DNA from: Bacteroidales bacterium | GTDB taxonomy: Bacteria > Bacteroidota > Bacteroidia > Bacteroidales > P3 | Length of the DNA stretch: 64,000 nt | Reading direction: 5' to 3' | Assembly (NCBI GenBank): GCA_017647785.1 | Contig: JAGCJW010000018.1 | Coordinates: 1-64,000 of the forward strand | Shown: piece by piece, positions 1 to 9,536 of the stretch | Numbering within the stretch: the stretch's first letter is position 1 | Layout of the letters: the number at the start of each line of letters is the position of its first letter | Position numbers and translations under genes: made by a program | Notes under the pieces: generated by a model | The model's database searches: none | The model's input: the letters and a program-made list of their open reading frames with translations, nothing else | Told to the model about the DNA's origin: nothing

Positions 1-4
1 AAAT

Positions 5-20
5 GTAGTAATTTTACAAA
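5..20 (+). promoter_or_regulatory. Promoter-like motif upstream of mraZ
   Basis: The 16-mer GTAGTAATTTTACAAA lies 18 nt before mraZ and is repeated exactly at 13040-13055, upstream of ftsZ. It contains TAATTTTA, one base from the Bacteroidota -7 box TAnnTTTG. The matching -33 box would lie outside the window. I infer a dcw promoter; it could also be a shared regulator site. Confidence 0.45.
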
Positions 21-38
21 CTGAAAAATAGTAGAATT

Positions 39-509
39 ATGTCATCAATTGTAGGTATAGAGTTTTGCAAAATTGATTCAAACGGCAGGTTGAAACTACC
101 TGTTGCTTTGAAGAAGCAGCTTATTACCTCTGATGACACAAGGTTTGTTCTCAGAAAAAGCATCTATAATTCGTATTTGGAACTTTTTACTTACTCCGAT
201 TTTCAAGAAGAAGTAGCAAGACTTCAACGAAATCTTAACCCTTATGACCCAAAAGCGAAAAGATTGTATAGGAGATTGACTCAGGCTAATATAGTAGAAC
301 TTGATTCAAGCGATAGAATACTAATCCCTATGGAGCAAAGAACAATGGCTAACATAGATAAGGATATAGTATTGCTTGCATCTGGTAAATTTATTGAAGT
401 GTGGGACGCTCAAACTTACAACTCGCTTGACCAAGATGACTTCGATTATATATCTTCTGCTGAAGAACTACTTGGTAATCTACAAGAGGTCGATTGTAAT
501 AAGGATTAA
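39..509 (+). CDS. mraZ: Transcriptional regulator MraZ
   Basis: First gene of the dcw (division and cell wall) cluster. MraZ is a nucleoid-associated DNA-binding protein of the SpoVT/AbrB fold that in other bacteria binds upstream of its own operon. The 156-residue product is full length and shows both half-domains: DSNGRLKLP at 13-21 and DSSDRILIP at 89-97, each the beta-strand signature of a MraZ repeat. The second repeat has DSSDR where D-x-x-G-R is usual, so its turn glycine is replaced. rsmH follows 9 nt after the stop, as in most bacteria. No direct-repeat MraZ operator is visible in the 38 upstream bases available. Confidence 0.95.
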   Translation: MSSIVGIEFCKIDSNGRLKLPVALKKQLITSDDTRFVLRKSIYNSYLELFTYSDFQEEVARLQRNLNPYDPKAKRLYRRLTQANIVELDSSDRILIPMEQRTMANIDKDIVLLASGKFIEVWDAQTYNSLDQDDFDYISSAEELLGNLQEVDCNKD

Positions 510-518
510 GATTTGTAT

Positions 519-1424
519 ATGCAGAAAGAAGAATACCATATTCCTGTAATGTTAAATGAATGTATAGAAGGCTTAAATATTAAGCCCGATGGTGTATATA
601 TTGATTTGACATTTGGAGGTGGAGGTCATTCAAGAGAAATTTTAAAACATCTTTCGGAAGAAGGAAGTTTATTTGCGTTTGATCAAGATAGCGATGCTGT
701 GAAAAATGCAATAGATGATGATAGATTTACCTTGATAGAAGATAATTTCTGCAATCTTACAAATCAATTAAAGCTTTATAGAATTACGCAAGTTGATGGA
801 ATACTTGCCGATTTAGGTATTTCATCTCATCAAATTGATTGTGCAGAGAGAGGATTTAGTACTCGTTATGATGCAGATCTTGATTTGAGAATGAATAGAA
901 AGCAAGTGCTGACAGCGGCTGATGTTGTTAATACATATACATACGAACAATTAAAGAAGATATTTGCAACATACGGGGAATTGTCAAACGCTCATCAAAT
1001 TGCAAAAAAGATAGAGTCTTCTCAAATAGAGGGAATAAAAACTACTAATCAATTAAAGGATGTTCTTCAATCGCTTGCACCAAGAGGAAAAGAGAATAAG
1101 TTTTTTGCTCAAGTGTTTCAAGCATTGAGAATAGAGGTTAATGGAGAGATTGATGTACTTCAGAAAATGTTAGAGCAAACTGCTCCATTGCTAAGTAAAG
1201 ATGGAAGACTTGTGGTTATGAGTTATCATTCTTTGGAAGATAGATTAGTGAAAAATTATATGAAGGCAGGGAATTGTGATGGTAATGTAGAGAAAGACTT
1301 TTTTGGAAATGTTTTAAATGATTTGGAATTGGTGAATAGAAAACCGATAACAGCGAGCGATGAAGAGTTGATTGCTAATCCACGTTCAAGAAGTGCAAAA
1401 TTGAGAATAGCAAAAAAGAAATAG
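519..1424 (+). CDS. rsmH: 16S rRNA m4C1402 methyltransferase RsmH (MraW)
   Basis: SAM-dependent enzyme that N4-methylates C1402 of 16S rRNA in the ribosomal P site. The 301-residue product opens with YHIPVMLNE, followed by the SAM-binding loop DLTFGGGGHS, and carries the typical DLGISSHQID, RFFAQ-like NKFFAQVFQALR and SYHSLEDR segments in order. I chose ATG 519 rather than the TTG at 513 two codons upstream because it gives the usual N-terminus and ATG dominates here. It sits between mraZ and ftsL with gaps of 9 and 3 nt and is surely cotranscribed with them. Confidence 0.96.
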   Translation: MQKEEYHIPVMLNECIEGLNIKPDGVYIDLTFGGGGHSREILKHLSEEGSLFAFDQDSDAVKNAIDDDRFTLIEDNFCNLTNQLKLYRITQVDGILADLGISSHQIDCAERGFSTRYDADLDLRMNRKQVLTAADVVNTYTYEQLKKIFATYGELSNAHQIAKKIESSQIEGIKTTNQLKDVLQSLAPRGKENKFFAQVFQALRIEVNGEIDVLQKMLEQTAPLLSKDGRLVVMSYHSLEDRLVKNYMKAGNCDGNVEKDFFGNVLNDLELVNRKPITASDEELIANPRSRSAKLRIAKKK

Positions 1425-1427
1425 TAG

Positions 1428-1742
1428 ATGAAGTTTAGGGAAATTGTAAGAGGTGATATATTATTGAAATCTTGGTTTCGCAGAAACGTATGGTTGTTTT
1501 TGCTTATTTCTGTTTTGTGGATATTGTTTATAGCAAATAGATATAATATAGAAGGTAATGTTAGGGCGATTAAGCAAACTATTAAGGAAATAAAAGAATT
1601 GGAGATGAAGAGAACGAGTATAAAAACTCAGTATCAAAAATCTTCAATGATGATAGAATTAGAGAAAAACTTATCATCAGTGGGAGTAGGTGTGTCAAGA
1701 GAGCCAATTAAAAAGGTTATTTTAATAACAGAAAATGAATAA
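1428..1742 (+). CDS. ftsL: FtsL-like cell division protein
   Basis: Small bitopic membrane protein in the position of ftsL, between rsmH and ftsI. It has 104 residues: a short basic cytoplasmic tail, one transmembrane helix around residues 23-40 (WLFLLISVLWILFIAN), and a Lys/Glu-rich segment likely to form a coiled coil. FtsL of other bacteria pairs with FtsB/DivIC and FtsQ to activate FtsWI at the septum. Sequence conservation in this family is very low, so the call rests on topology and gene order. The last 8 nt overlap ftsI, suggesting translational coupling. Its likely DivIC partner is encoded at 19351-19686. Confidence 0.82.
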   Translation: MKFREIVRGDILLKSWFRRNVWLFLLISVLWILFIANRYNIEGNVRAIKQTIKEIKELEMKRTSIKTQYQKSSMMIELEKNLSSVGVGVSREPIKKVILITENE

Positions 1743-3951
1743 TACGGACATCGATAGAAATAAGAGGATAGCGAAATTAGGCTTCATTTTGTTTGTTGTT
1801 ACAGTTATTCTTATTGTAATATTGATTCGAGTTTTGATATTGCAGATAGCTTATCATGACAGAGAATTGAAGAAACAACAAGAACGAATAGTACAAGAAA
1901 GAACTTATGAAGCAAAGAGAGGAAATATTTATTCTGTAGATTATGATACAGGAGAGTATTTAATGCTTGCTACTGATCTTCCTATTTATGATTTGTATAT
2001 AGATTTAGGTAAACAAAAAAATAAATCTACAGGACAAAGTGAATGGGTAATTCATGATACTGTTTTCAATAAGCAGTTAAAGCCAATGTGTGATAGTTTG
2101 GCTGCTGCTTTTGCATATAAAAAAGATGCTAAGACTTCAAAACAATATCAAGATTACTTTAAAACAAAACGTGTTCAGAAAAATAATAGAGGAGTACCTG
2201 TTGTAAGAGATATTAGTTATGAGGAATTGCAAAGGATAAAAACATTTCCAATAATAGGTTCTGCTAAAAAGAAAAAAAATAAAGCGACAGGTGATACAAT
2301 AACAACTTATAGATTAAGTCATAGAGTTCATATAGTGGAAAAGGGTAAACGAACTTATCCTTATTATCCCTTGGCAAGAAGAACAATAGGAATAAAATTG
2401 AAAGGTTGTGATACTTGTTATAATGGAATAGATGGTGGATTTGATAAATACTTAAGAGGTGAAAAGGGATCAAGACTTGAGAGAAAAATAAATCCAGGAG
2501 TATGGGTTCCTTATGACAAGGATGAAAAAATAACTGCCAGAAATGGATTAGATGTAGTTACAAGTATTGATGTTAGTTTGCAAGAGTTAGCAGAAAATTC
2601 TCTAATGAATTGTTTGCAAACTAATCAAGCAGAAAGTGGTTGCGTGATTTTAATGGAGGTGGAAACTGGCTTCGTTAGAGCGATAGCAAGTTTCTCTGAA
2701 ATAGAGGGAGAATATTATGAAAATAATAATATTGCTATTTCAAGTTCTTTTGAGCCGGGTTCTACTTTTAAAACGGTGACTGCAATGATGATGTTGGATA
2801 AAGGATTAGTTAGCCTTTCTGATTCTGTTCCAACAGGGGTAAAACATTTTCCAGGCAGTGCAAAACCTGTTGAAGACGTAGGAAAAGTAAATAGGGGTAA
2901 TGTTACATTTGAAAGAGCGTTGGAAATATCTTCTAATGTTGGTATAAGTCAATTAGTTTATGACCATTACGGAAGTGCTGCAAAAAGAAAAATGTTTAAA
3001 GAAGATTTAATGCAGTATTTCAGATATGAGAAACTAAATTTGGATATAGATGTTCATGAACCTAAACCAATTATTCGTTCATCGGAAAATCCAACAGACC
3101 TTTTGAGAATGAGCTTTGGTTATGTTACACAGATGACTCCATTGCAAATGCTTACTTTTTATAATGCAATAGCAAATAATGGTAAAATGGTAAAACCTCA
3201 ATTTGTAACCGAATTGATGAGAGATGGAATAGTTGAAAAGAGATTTGAGCCTATTGTTATTGTTGATAGTATTTGTAAAAGCACAACAAGAGAGGATATA
3301 CATAAAGTTTTGAAAGGAGTTGTTAATAATGGTACAGGTAGAAGATTGAGTGGAACTTCTTATGGTATTGCAGGAAAATCAGGAACTTCTGAGATGGGTT
3401 ATGATACTAAAGAAAAAATGATTCAACATAGAGCTTCATTTGTTGGCTACTTCCCTGCAGATGAGCCAAAGTATTCTTGTATAGTAGTTATCAGTAAACC
3501 AAAAGGAGCAAGAACTCATGGTGGTGATTTGGCTGCTCCTGTGTTTAGAGATTTATCTGATAGAGTTGTTGGTACAAGAATTAATTTGAGTAGGGTTGGA
3601 GAATCTGCAGAAAAGAAAATTCCTATTATGAAGTATGGAAACAGAGATTCTTATGTGGCTTTTTGTAATGCGTTAGGTTATAATGTATCTGCTCCTGCTT
3701 CAAAGTGGTTAAAAGTGAAAGAAGTTGATAGCACTCTTGTATTTACTCCATATTTTCCACAAAAAGATGTTGTGCCAAATGTTATTGGATTGACTATTAG
3801 AGATGCTATTTATATGCTTGAAAATATAGGAATGAGAGTTAGATTTAACGGAAAGGGAAAAGTTGTAAAGCAAAGCATTGCTCCAGGTAGTGCTATTAGC
3901 GATGAGGTGATTGTGTTAGAACTTGCGGTTCCTGAAACAAAGATTCAATAA
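1735..3951 (+). CDS. ftsI: Septal peptidoglycan transpeptidase FtsI (PBP3) with C-terminal PASTA domain
   Basis: Monofunctional class B penicillin-binding protein that crosslinks septal peptidoglycan with FtsW. It has an N-terminal membrane anchor at about 14-34, a pedestal domain, and a transpeptidase domain with all three motifs: SxxK at Ser343-Lys346, SxN at Ser399-Asn401, and KSGT at 548-551 in place of the usual KTGT. A single PASTA domain (PNVIGLTIRDA...) occupies about residues 675-735, typical of Bacteroidota FtsI. At 738 residues it is somewhat longer than proteobacterial FtsI (about 590) because of the PASTA tail. It overlaps ftsL and precedes murE by 22 nt. Confidence 0.96.
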   Translation: MNNTDIDRNKRIAKLGFILFVVTVILIVILIRVLILQIAYHDRELKKQQERIVQERTYEAKRGNIYSVDYDTGEYLMLATDLPIYDLYIDLGKQKNKSTGQSEWVIHDTVFNKQLKPMCDSLAAAFAYKKDAKTSKQYQDYFKTKRVQKNNRGVPVVRDISYEELQRIKTFPIIGSAKKKKNKATGDTITTYRLSHRVHIVEKGKRTYPYYPLARRTIGIKLKGCDTCYNGIDGGFDKYLRGEKGSRLERKINPGVWVPYDKDEKITARNGLDVVTSIDVSLQELAENSLMNCLQTNQAESGCVILMEVETGFVRAIASFSEIEGEYYENNNIAISSSFEPGSTFKTVTAMMMLDKGLVSLSDSVPTGVKHFPGSAKPVEDVGKVNRGNVTFERALEISSNVGISQLVYDHYGSAAKRKMFKEDLMQYFRYEKLNLDIDVHEPKPIIRSSENPTDLLRMSFGYVTQMTPLQMLTFYNAIANNGKMVKPQFVTELMRDGIVEKRFEPIVIVDSICKSTTREDIHKVLKGVVNNGTGRRLSGTSYGIAGKSGTSEMGYDTKEKMIQHRASFVGYFPADEPKYSCIVVISKPKGARTHGGDLAAPVFRDLSDRVVGTRINLSRVGESAEKKIPIMKYGNRDSYVAFCNALGYNVSAPASKWLKVKEVDSTLVFTPYFPQKDVVPNVIGLTIRDAIYMLENIGMRVRFNGKGKVVKQSIAPGSAISDEVIVLELAVPETKIQ

Positions 3952-3973
3952 ATTAAATTAAAGAAAGAAAAAA

Positions 3974-5410
3974 ATGATTCTAAGAAATATTTTATTAGAT
4001 CTTGAAGTCATAGAACAAATAGGTAATCTTGATATATCTATTTGTGATATTGTATTTGATTCTCGCAAAGTGCAAGAAGGTAGTCTTTTCGTTGCACAAA
4101 GGGGAACTCAAATTGATGGACATAATTTTATAGAATCAGCTATCAAAGACGGAGCAAAGGCTATTGTATTGGAACAAATGCCAGATAAAATCCAAGATGG
4201 AATAACTTATATAAAAGTAGGTAATTCTGCAAAAGCCTTGGCAATATTAGCAAGAAATTATTACGATAATCCTTCTTCTAAATTAAAATTGATAGGAATA
4301 ACAGGTACTAATGGCAAAACAACAACTGTTACTCTATCTTATAATTTATTCAAAAGTTTAGGTTACGAATGTGGTTTAATTTCTACAATAGTAAATAGGA
4401 TAGGAGATAGAGAAGTAGTATCTACACATACAACTCCAGATGCTTTAAGTTTGAATAAATTGTTGAATGAAATGGTAGAGAATTCTTGCGAATATGTTTT
4501 TATGGAAGTCAGTTCTCACGCAGTAGATCAATATAGAATTTGGGGATTGTCATATTACGGAGGAGTATTCAGTAATATCACTCACGACCATTTAGATTAT
4601 CACAAGACATTTGCTAACTACATAAATGCTAAAAAAGGATTTTTTGATTCATTATCAGCAAAAGCATTTTCTCTTACTAACATAGATGATAAGAATGGTG
4701 AAAAAATGCTTGAATCTACAAAATCTAAGAAATATACTTATAGTTTGAGCAGAATGGCTGACTTTAAAGCTAAAATAATTGAAAATAGCTTTTTTGGCTT
4801 ACTGTTAAACATTAATGGTAAAGAAGTATCTACTCAATTAGTTGGAGAATTTAATGCTTATAATCTTTTAGCAATTTATTCTATAGCGGAATTATGTGGA
4901 TTGAAACAAGAAGAAATATTATTGGGGTTAAGTAAATTAAAAGCAGCTGCAGGTAGATTTGAAACTTATCGTTTGAAAAATGGAGCAGTTGCTATAATAG
5001 ATTATGCCCATACTCCAGATGCTTTGTTTAATGTGATAAGTACTATTAACGAAATTAAACTCGGAGGAAAATTAATAACGCTTGTTGGTTGTGGTGGTAA
5101 TAGAGATAAAACTAAGCGTCCGGAAATGGCAAAGATAGCACAAGAGGGAAGTGATGTTGTTATATTAACATCTGATAATCCTCGCTTTGAAAATCCTGAT
5201 GACATTATTGAGGATATGAAAAAGGGTATTATTGATAACGAATCTTTGTTCTGCATAACTGATAGAAGACAAGCAATTAAGTTAGCTTCGCAATTAGCAA
5301 AAGATAAGAATGATATAATTCTTGTAGCAGGTAAAGGTCACGAAACTTATCAAGAGATAAGTGGAGTAAAACATCATTTTGATGATAAAGAAGAAGTGTT
5401 AAAATATTGA
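3974..5410 (+). CDS. murE: UDP-MurNAc-tripeptide synthetase MurE, meso-DAP type
   Basis: Cytoplasmic ATP-dependent ligase that adds the third amino acid to UDP-MurNAc-L-Ala-D-Glu. The 478-residue protein has all three Mur domains: an N-terminal UMP-binding domain, a central domain with the P-loop GITGTNGKTTT (about 112-122) and a C-terminal domain. The DNPRFENP motif near residue 400 is the signature of meso-diaminopimelate-specific enzymes, so the peptidoglycan should contain DAP. It sits between ftsI and mraY, and all motifs are intact, in contrast to the murD-like gene downstream. Confidence 0.97.
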   Translation: MILRNILLDLEVIEQIGNLDISICDIVFDSRKVQEGSLFVAQRGTQIDGHNFIESAIKDGAKAIVLEQMPDKIQDGITYIKVGNSAKALAILARNYYDNPSSKLKLIGITGTNGKTTTVTLSYNLFKSLGYECGLISTIVNRIGDREVVSTHTTPDALSLNKLLNEMVENSCEYVFMEVSSHAVDQYRIWGLSYYGGVFSNITHDHLDYHKTFANYINAKKGFFDSLSAKAFSLTNIDDKNGEKMLESTKSKKYTYSLSRMADFKAKIIENSFFGLLLNINGKEVSTQLVGEFNAYNLLAIYSIAELCGLKQEEILLGLSKLKAAAGRFETYRLKNGAVAIIDYAHTPDALFNVISTINEIKLGGKLITLVGCGGNRDKTKRPEMAKIAQEGSDVVILTSDNPRFENPDDIIEDMKKGIIDNESLFCITDRRQAIKLASQLAKDKNDIILVAGKGHETYQEISGVKHHFDDKEEVLKY

Positions 5411-5433
5411 TAATAAAAAAATAGAATAATAAT

Positions 5434-6687
5434 ATGTTGTATTACTTATTTGATTGGTTACATTCAAGTTTTGATTTGCCTGGGGCTGGGGTGTTTAAGT
5501 ATATTTCATTCCGTGCTGCTGGTGCTGTAATAACATCTTTGCTTATTACAATAGTTTTTGGCAAGAAGCTTATAAATTATTTGCGAATAAAACAGGTTGG
5601 AGAAACTGTAAGAGATTTAGGATTAGAAGGACAAAAAGCAAAAGAAGGTACCCCAACAATGGGAGGACTTATAATATTGGCAGCAATTCTAATTCCAACA
5701 TTATTATTTGCAAAGTTAGATAATATTTATGTGATAATAATGCTGATAACAACTGTTTGGTTAGGAGTGCTAGGGTTTATAGATGATTATATTAAGGTTT
5801 TTAGAAAAAATAAGGCGGGTTTAAGTGGTAAATTGAAGGTTGTAGGACAAGTAATATTGGGTATTGTAGTTGGTTGTATGATGTATTTTCATCCAGATAT
5901 AACAATAAAAGAAAAAACAGAGATAGCACAATATTCAAAACAACACAATTTGCAAGATAAATCGCAGTATGAAAAAGCTAAAGTGGAGTTTCAGGAAGAA
6001 TCTTCTCGCTCTACAAAAACAACTATTCCATTTGTAAAAAACAATGAGTTTGATTATAGCTGGTTAATAAAATGGATAGGAGATAATTATAAGGATTATG
6101 CTTGGTTGATATTTATACCTATTGTAATCTTTTTCATAACGGCTATTTCTAATGGGGCAAATCTCACAGACGGAATAGACGGATTGGCGACGGGGACATC
6201 TGCAATAATTGGAGCTTGTTTAGCAGTGCTTGCATGGGTATCAGGTAATATAATATTCGCCAACTACCTAAATATAATGTATATACCGAATGTTGGAGAA
6301 TTAACAATTTTTATTGCAGCTTTTGTTGGTGCTACTATGGGATTTCTTTGGTACAACACACACCCTGCTCAAATTTTTATGGGCGATACAGGTTCATTGG
6401 CAATAGGCGGAATAATTGCAGTATTTGCGATTTTGATAAGAAAAGAGTTGTTAATACCAATTCTATGTGGTGTTTTCATAGTAGAAAATCTTTCAGTTGT
6501 AATGCAGGTTTCTTACTTCAAATACACAAAGAAGAAATATGGAGAAGGTAGAAGAATCTTTCTTATGTCCCCATTACATCATCATTACCAAAAGAAGGGT
6601 TATCCAGAACAAAAAATAGTTCAAAGATTCTTTATAATTTCTATAATTTTAGCAGTAACCACAATAGTAACACTTAAATTAAGATAG
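5434..6687 (+). CDS. mraY: Phospho-MurNAc-pentapeptide transferase MraY
   Basis: Integral membrane enzyme that transfers phospho-MurNAc-pentapeptide to undecaprenyl phosphate to make lipid I. Many hydrophobic helices are evident in the 417 residues. Conserved motifs are GTPTMGG near 72, [10 protein letters not shown] near 112, [10 protein letters not shown] near 244 and the C-terminal [10 protein letters not shown]. Between the second and third motif is a polar insertion of about 50 residues rich in Lys, Glu and Gln, which explains the length above the 360-residue E. coli protein and is usual in Bacteroidota. Only one base separates its stop from the murD-like gene. Confidence 0.96.
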   Translation: MLYYLFDWLHSSFDLPGAGVFKYISFRAAGAVITSLLITIVFGKKLINYLRIKQVGETVRDLGLEGQKAKEGTPTMGGLIILAAILIPTLLFAKLDNIYVIIMLITTVWLGVLGFIDDYIKVFRKNKAGLSGKLKVVGQVILGIVVGCMMYFHPDITIKEKTEIAQYSKQHNLQDKSQYEKAKVEFQEESSRSTKTTIPFVKNNEFDYSWLIKWIGDNYKDYAWLIFIPIVIFFITAISNGANLTDGIDGLATGTSAIIGACLAVLAWVSGNIIFANYLNIMYIPNVGELTIFIAAFVGATMGFLWYNTHPAQIFMGDTGSLAIGGIIAVFAILIRKELLIPILCGVFIVENLSVVMQVSYFKYTKKKYGEGRRIFLMSPLHHHYQKKGYPEQKIVQRFFIISIILAVTTIVTLKLR

Positions 6688-6688
6688 A

Positions 6689-7222
6689 ATGACTATAGAT
6701 AAGTTAGCAACACAGGGAAGAGTAATATATGCAAATTTAGCTGCAAGACAATATTCGGAGATTTCGCGTTTAAGAAACGAAACTTTGAAGAGTATGTTTG
6801 CAGGTAAAGAAAGTTTTAATCATAAGCAAGAAGTCATAGCAACTATAAAGGGGGTGAGGTATATAGATGACTCTAAGAGTATAAATCCTAATGCAACGTG
6901 GTTTACTTTTGAAAGAATAGGTAATCCTATAATATGGATACTAGAAATAGAAAATTATGATGAAAATTTTGTATCTCTAATTAATCTTGTAAAAGAAAAA
7001 GTACACACATTAATCATAGTAGGTGAAAGAGATAATAAAGTGTCAAGAGTGTTTAATGGTTTGACGAATCTCATACAAGTATCAAATTTGGCAGAAGCAG
7101 TTGGCATGGCTTACTATTTTGCTAACGAACCTGATGTTGTTGTGTATTCTCCTGCGAATGGTAGCGAAGAAAATATAGAATATAATGCAAATAGGTTTTT
7201 GCAATTAGTTAATGAATTGTAA
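6689..7222 (+). CDS. Truncated, degenerate MurD-like protein (C-terminal domain only)
   Basis: This gene sits exactly where murD belongs, between mraY and ftsW, but encodes only 177 residues; MurD is about 450. It aligns with the end of the central domain and the C-terminal (glutamate-binding) domain: QGRVIYANLAA matches the usual QGxHNxxNxxAA, and IDDSKSINPNAT (59-70) the DSKATNxxAT motif. The UDP-binding domain and the P-loop domain are absent. Other hallmarks are lost too: the HN pair (now VIYAN), the GGxDKG loop (now EIENYDE at 86-92), and the SPACASFDxF segment (now SPANGSEENIEY at 154-165). It cannot by itself be a D-glutamate ligase. The frame is intact and tightly packed in the operon, so it is probably translated. 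A true murD must lie elsewhere. Confidence 0.85.
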   Translation: MTIDKLATQGRVIYANLAARQYSEISRLRNETLKSMFAGKESFNHKQEVIATIKGVRYIDDSKSINPNATWFTFERIGNPIIWILEIENYDENFVSLINLVKEKVHTLIIVGERDNKVSRVFNGLTNLIQVSNLAEAVGMAYYFANEPDVVVYSPANGSEENIEYNANRFLQLVNEL

Positions 7223-7229
7223 GAAATAA

Positions 7230-8432
7230 ATGAAACTTAAATTAGGTAAACCACAAATAAAAGGTGATAAAGTTATATGGATAGTATATTTAGTACTATC
7301 AGTTTTGTCATTGATATTTGTATTTAGTAGCATGGGTAAGGTAGTGTATCACACAAATGGTGATATAACAAGAATGTTTATAAAACAAGTTGGTATTATT
7401 GTCGGAGGTATTGCTCTAACATATTTTGTGCACCATTTTAAATATACTACTTATAAACGCTTTAAGAATACAGGTTATGGTTTCTCTCTTTTTTTACTAT
7501 CGATTACTTTGTTAATTGGAGGTTTATTTGGGAAAGCTGCAAATCGTTGGTTAGAATTACCAATAATAGGACAATTGCAACCTTCAGAAATAGTAAAATA
7601 TATTTTGATAGTATATGTAGCAGCAGAACTTTCAGAATTAAAAAGTAAAATAAAAGATAAGGTAGAATTTTGGAAACTGGTTGGGAAAATAGTTTTGGTT
7701 TGTGGCCTAATTGTACTAGAAAACTTTTCAACAGCATTTATTATATTTTTAGCTTGTTTCTTATTACTATTCATTGGTGGAGCAAGATTTAAATATCTGT
7801 TACTTATTGTTTCTTTTGGACTGCTTGTTGTTCTAGGCTTTGCAGGAGCAGATGCTTTAGGTATTGAAATAGGAAGAAACTTTACTTGGGTAAATAGAGT
7901 AGAATCATTTTTGAATAATGACCCTAATGAAGCTAATCAATATAATTATGCTATAATGGCAATAGCAACGGGTGGTACTATGGGAGTTGGAATAGGTAAT
8001 ACTGTTATGGCGAGATTTTTAAGTGAATCACATAACGATTTTATTTTTTCTGTGATACTAGAACAAGGAGGAATATTTATATGTATTTTAATACTTTTAG
8101 CTTATTTCATATTATTTTATAGATGCTTACTTGTGTCAAGAGAGGCTAAAGGATTGTTCGGAGCTTATGCGGCAGCAGGTATATCTTTTGTAATAATTAT
8201 TCAAGCTTTAATAAATATGATTGTAGCGACAGGACTGTCGCCTATCACAGGACAAACTCTTCCTTTCCTTAGTTATGGTGGTACATCGTTTTTAATAAGT
8301 AGTTTTGCGATAGGAATTATTCTTAATATAAGTGCAGAGAGTAAAAAAGCTATAGAAGAAGAACAGCATCCAACAACGGACGTTGTTGAAAAAAATTCAG
8401 AAATAGATAATACAAATAATAACGAAATATGA
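7230..8432 (+). CDS. ftsW: Lipid II polymerase FtsW (SEDS family)
   Basis: Multi-pass membrane glycosyltransferase of the SEDS family that polymerises lipid II at the septum with FtsI. The 400 residues carry about ten hydrophobic helices and the family signature near the end, GLSPITGQTLPFLSYGGTS, together with LQPSEIVKYILIVY near residue 112. A polar C-terminal tail of about 25 residues, rich in Glu and Asn, follows the last helix. It starts 7 nt after the murD-like gene and overlaps murG by 4 nt (ATGA). Placement beside murG and ftsQ favours FtsW over RodA. Confidence 0.95.
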   Translation: MKLKLGKPQIKGDKVIWIVYLVLSVLSLIFVFSSMGKVVYHTNGDITRMFIKQVGIIVGGIALTYFVHHFKYTTYKRFKNTGYGFSLFLLSITLLIGGLFGKAANRWLELPIIGQLQPSEIVKYILIVYVAAELSELKSKIKDKVEFWKLVGKIVLVCGLIVLENFSTAFIIFLACFLLLFIGGARFKYLLLIVSFGLLVVLGFAGADALGIEIGRNFTWVNRVESFLNNDPNEANQYNYAIMAIATGGTMGVGIGNTVMARFLSESHNDFIFSVILEQGGIFICILILLAYFILFYRCLLVSREAKGLFGAYAAAGISFVIIIQALINMIVATGLSPITGQTLPFLSYGGTSFLISSFAIGIILNISAESKKAIEEEQHPTTDVVEKNSEIDNTNNNEI

Positions 8433-9535
8433 AAGTAATAATAAGTGGAGGAGGAACAGGAGGACATATATTCCCTGCGATATCAATAGCGAATGCATTA
8501 AAAAATAAATATAAAGATGCAGAGATATTATTTGTAGGAGCAAAAGGAAAAATGGAAATGCAAAAAGTTCCACAAGCAGGATATGAAATAATCGGCTTGC
8601 CTGTTGCTGGATTTCAAAGAAAAAAGTTATGGAAAAACATTTCTTTTCCTTTTAAGTTGCTTTCTTCTATGATGAAGGCTAAGAAAATAGTGAAATCTTT
8701 TTCTCCAGATATAGTGATAGGAGTTGGAGGTTATGCTTCAGGACCAATACTACGTTCTGCAGTATCACAAAAAGTGCCAACACTAATTCAAGAGCAAAAC
8801 TCATATCCTGGAGTTACAAATAAGATTTTAGCTGACGGTGTAAATAGAATATGTGTTGCTTATGAAAATATGGATAGATGGTTTCCTGAAAACAAAATAG
8901 TTTTTACGGGTAATCCTATACGTCAAAATATATCAGCTTTACAAGAAAATCAAATAGAATTAATTGCAAAAGCACAAGAAACATTCGGATTTACAAAAGA
9001 TAAACCTGTGGTTTTAGTAGTAGGAGGAAGTTTGGGTGCATTGACAATAAATGAGAGTATAATCAATCACCTTGACTACTTTATAAAAAATGATATACAG
9101 CTAATATGGCAAACAGGCAAGTGGTTTTATGAAAAAGCTAAAGAAACGGTTTCAAGATTAAATTCAACTAATATAAGAGTCTATGAATTTATTTTTGAAA
9201 TGGATCAAGCTTATTCTTTGTCTGATGTAATCATATCAAGAGCAGGAGCTATTGCTATTTCAGAATTATGTGTTGTAGGTAAACCTTGTATTCTTGTTCC
9301 TTCGCCAAATGTGTCTGAAGATCATCAAACGAAGAATGCAAATACATTGGTGTCAAAATCTGCTGCAGTAATGGTAAAAGACATTGAGGCAAGGGAAAAA
9401 TTAATAGAAGAGTTAGATAAAATAATTAATAGTCCAAGTTTACAGAAAGAAATGTCTGAAAACATTGTTCAGCTTGGAATTAGAGATGCTGATAAAAGAA
9501 TAGTGGAACAAATAGAAAATATACTTGGTAAATAA
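8429..9535 (+). CDS. murG: UDP-GlcNAc:lipid I transferase MurG
   Basis: Peripheral membrane GT28 glycosyltransferase that converts lipid I to lipid II. The 368-residue product has the glycine-rich start SGGGTGGHIFPA (6-17), GVGGYASGP near 95, the acceptor-site segment QEQNSYPGVTN, and the UDP-GlcNAc-binding C-terminal half with GGSLGA near 197 and SRAGAIAISEL near 270. Length is normal. It overlaps ftsW by 4 nt and is followed one base later by murC, consistent with a single operon. Confidence 0.97.
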   Translation: MKVIISGGGTGGHIFPAISIANALKNKYKDAEILFVGAKGKMEMQKVPQAGYEIIGLPVAGFQRKKLWKNISFPFKLLSSMMKAKKIVKSFSPDIVIGVGGYASGPILRSAVSQKVPTLIQEQNSYPGVTNKILADGVNRICVAYENMDRWFPENKIVFTGNPIRQNISALQENQIELIAKAQETFGFTKDKPVVLVVGGSLGALTINESIINHLDYFIKNDIQLIWQTGKWFYEKAKETVSRLNSTNIRVYEFIFEMDQAYSLSDVIISRAGAIAISELCVVGKPCILVPSPNVSEDHQTKNANTLVSKSAAVMVKDIEAREKLIEELDKIINSPSLQKEMSENIVQLGIRDADKRIVEQIENILGK

Positions 9536-9536
9536 A

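Noticed and set aside
1-38. MraZ operator before mraZ
   Set aside because: No TGGG-type direct repeats in the 38 nt available; the actual operator could lie outside the window.
6689-7222. A frameshift hiding the N-terminal two-thirds of murD
   Set aside because: Only one base separates mraY from this gene, so the missing domains are not present in any frame here.
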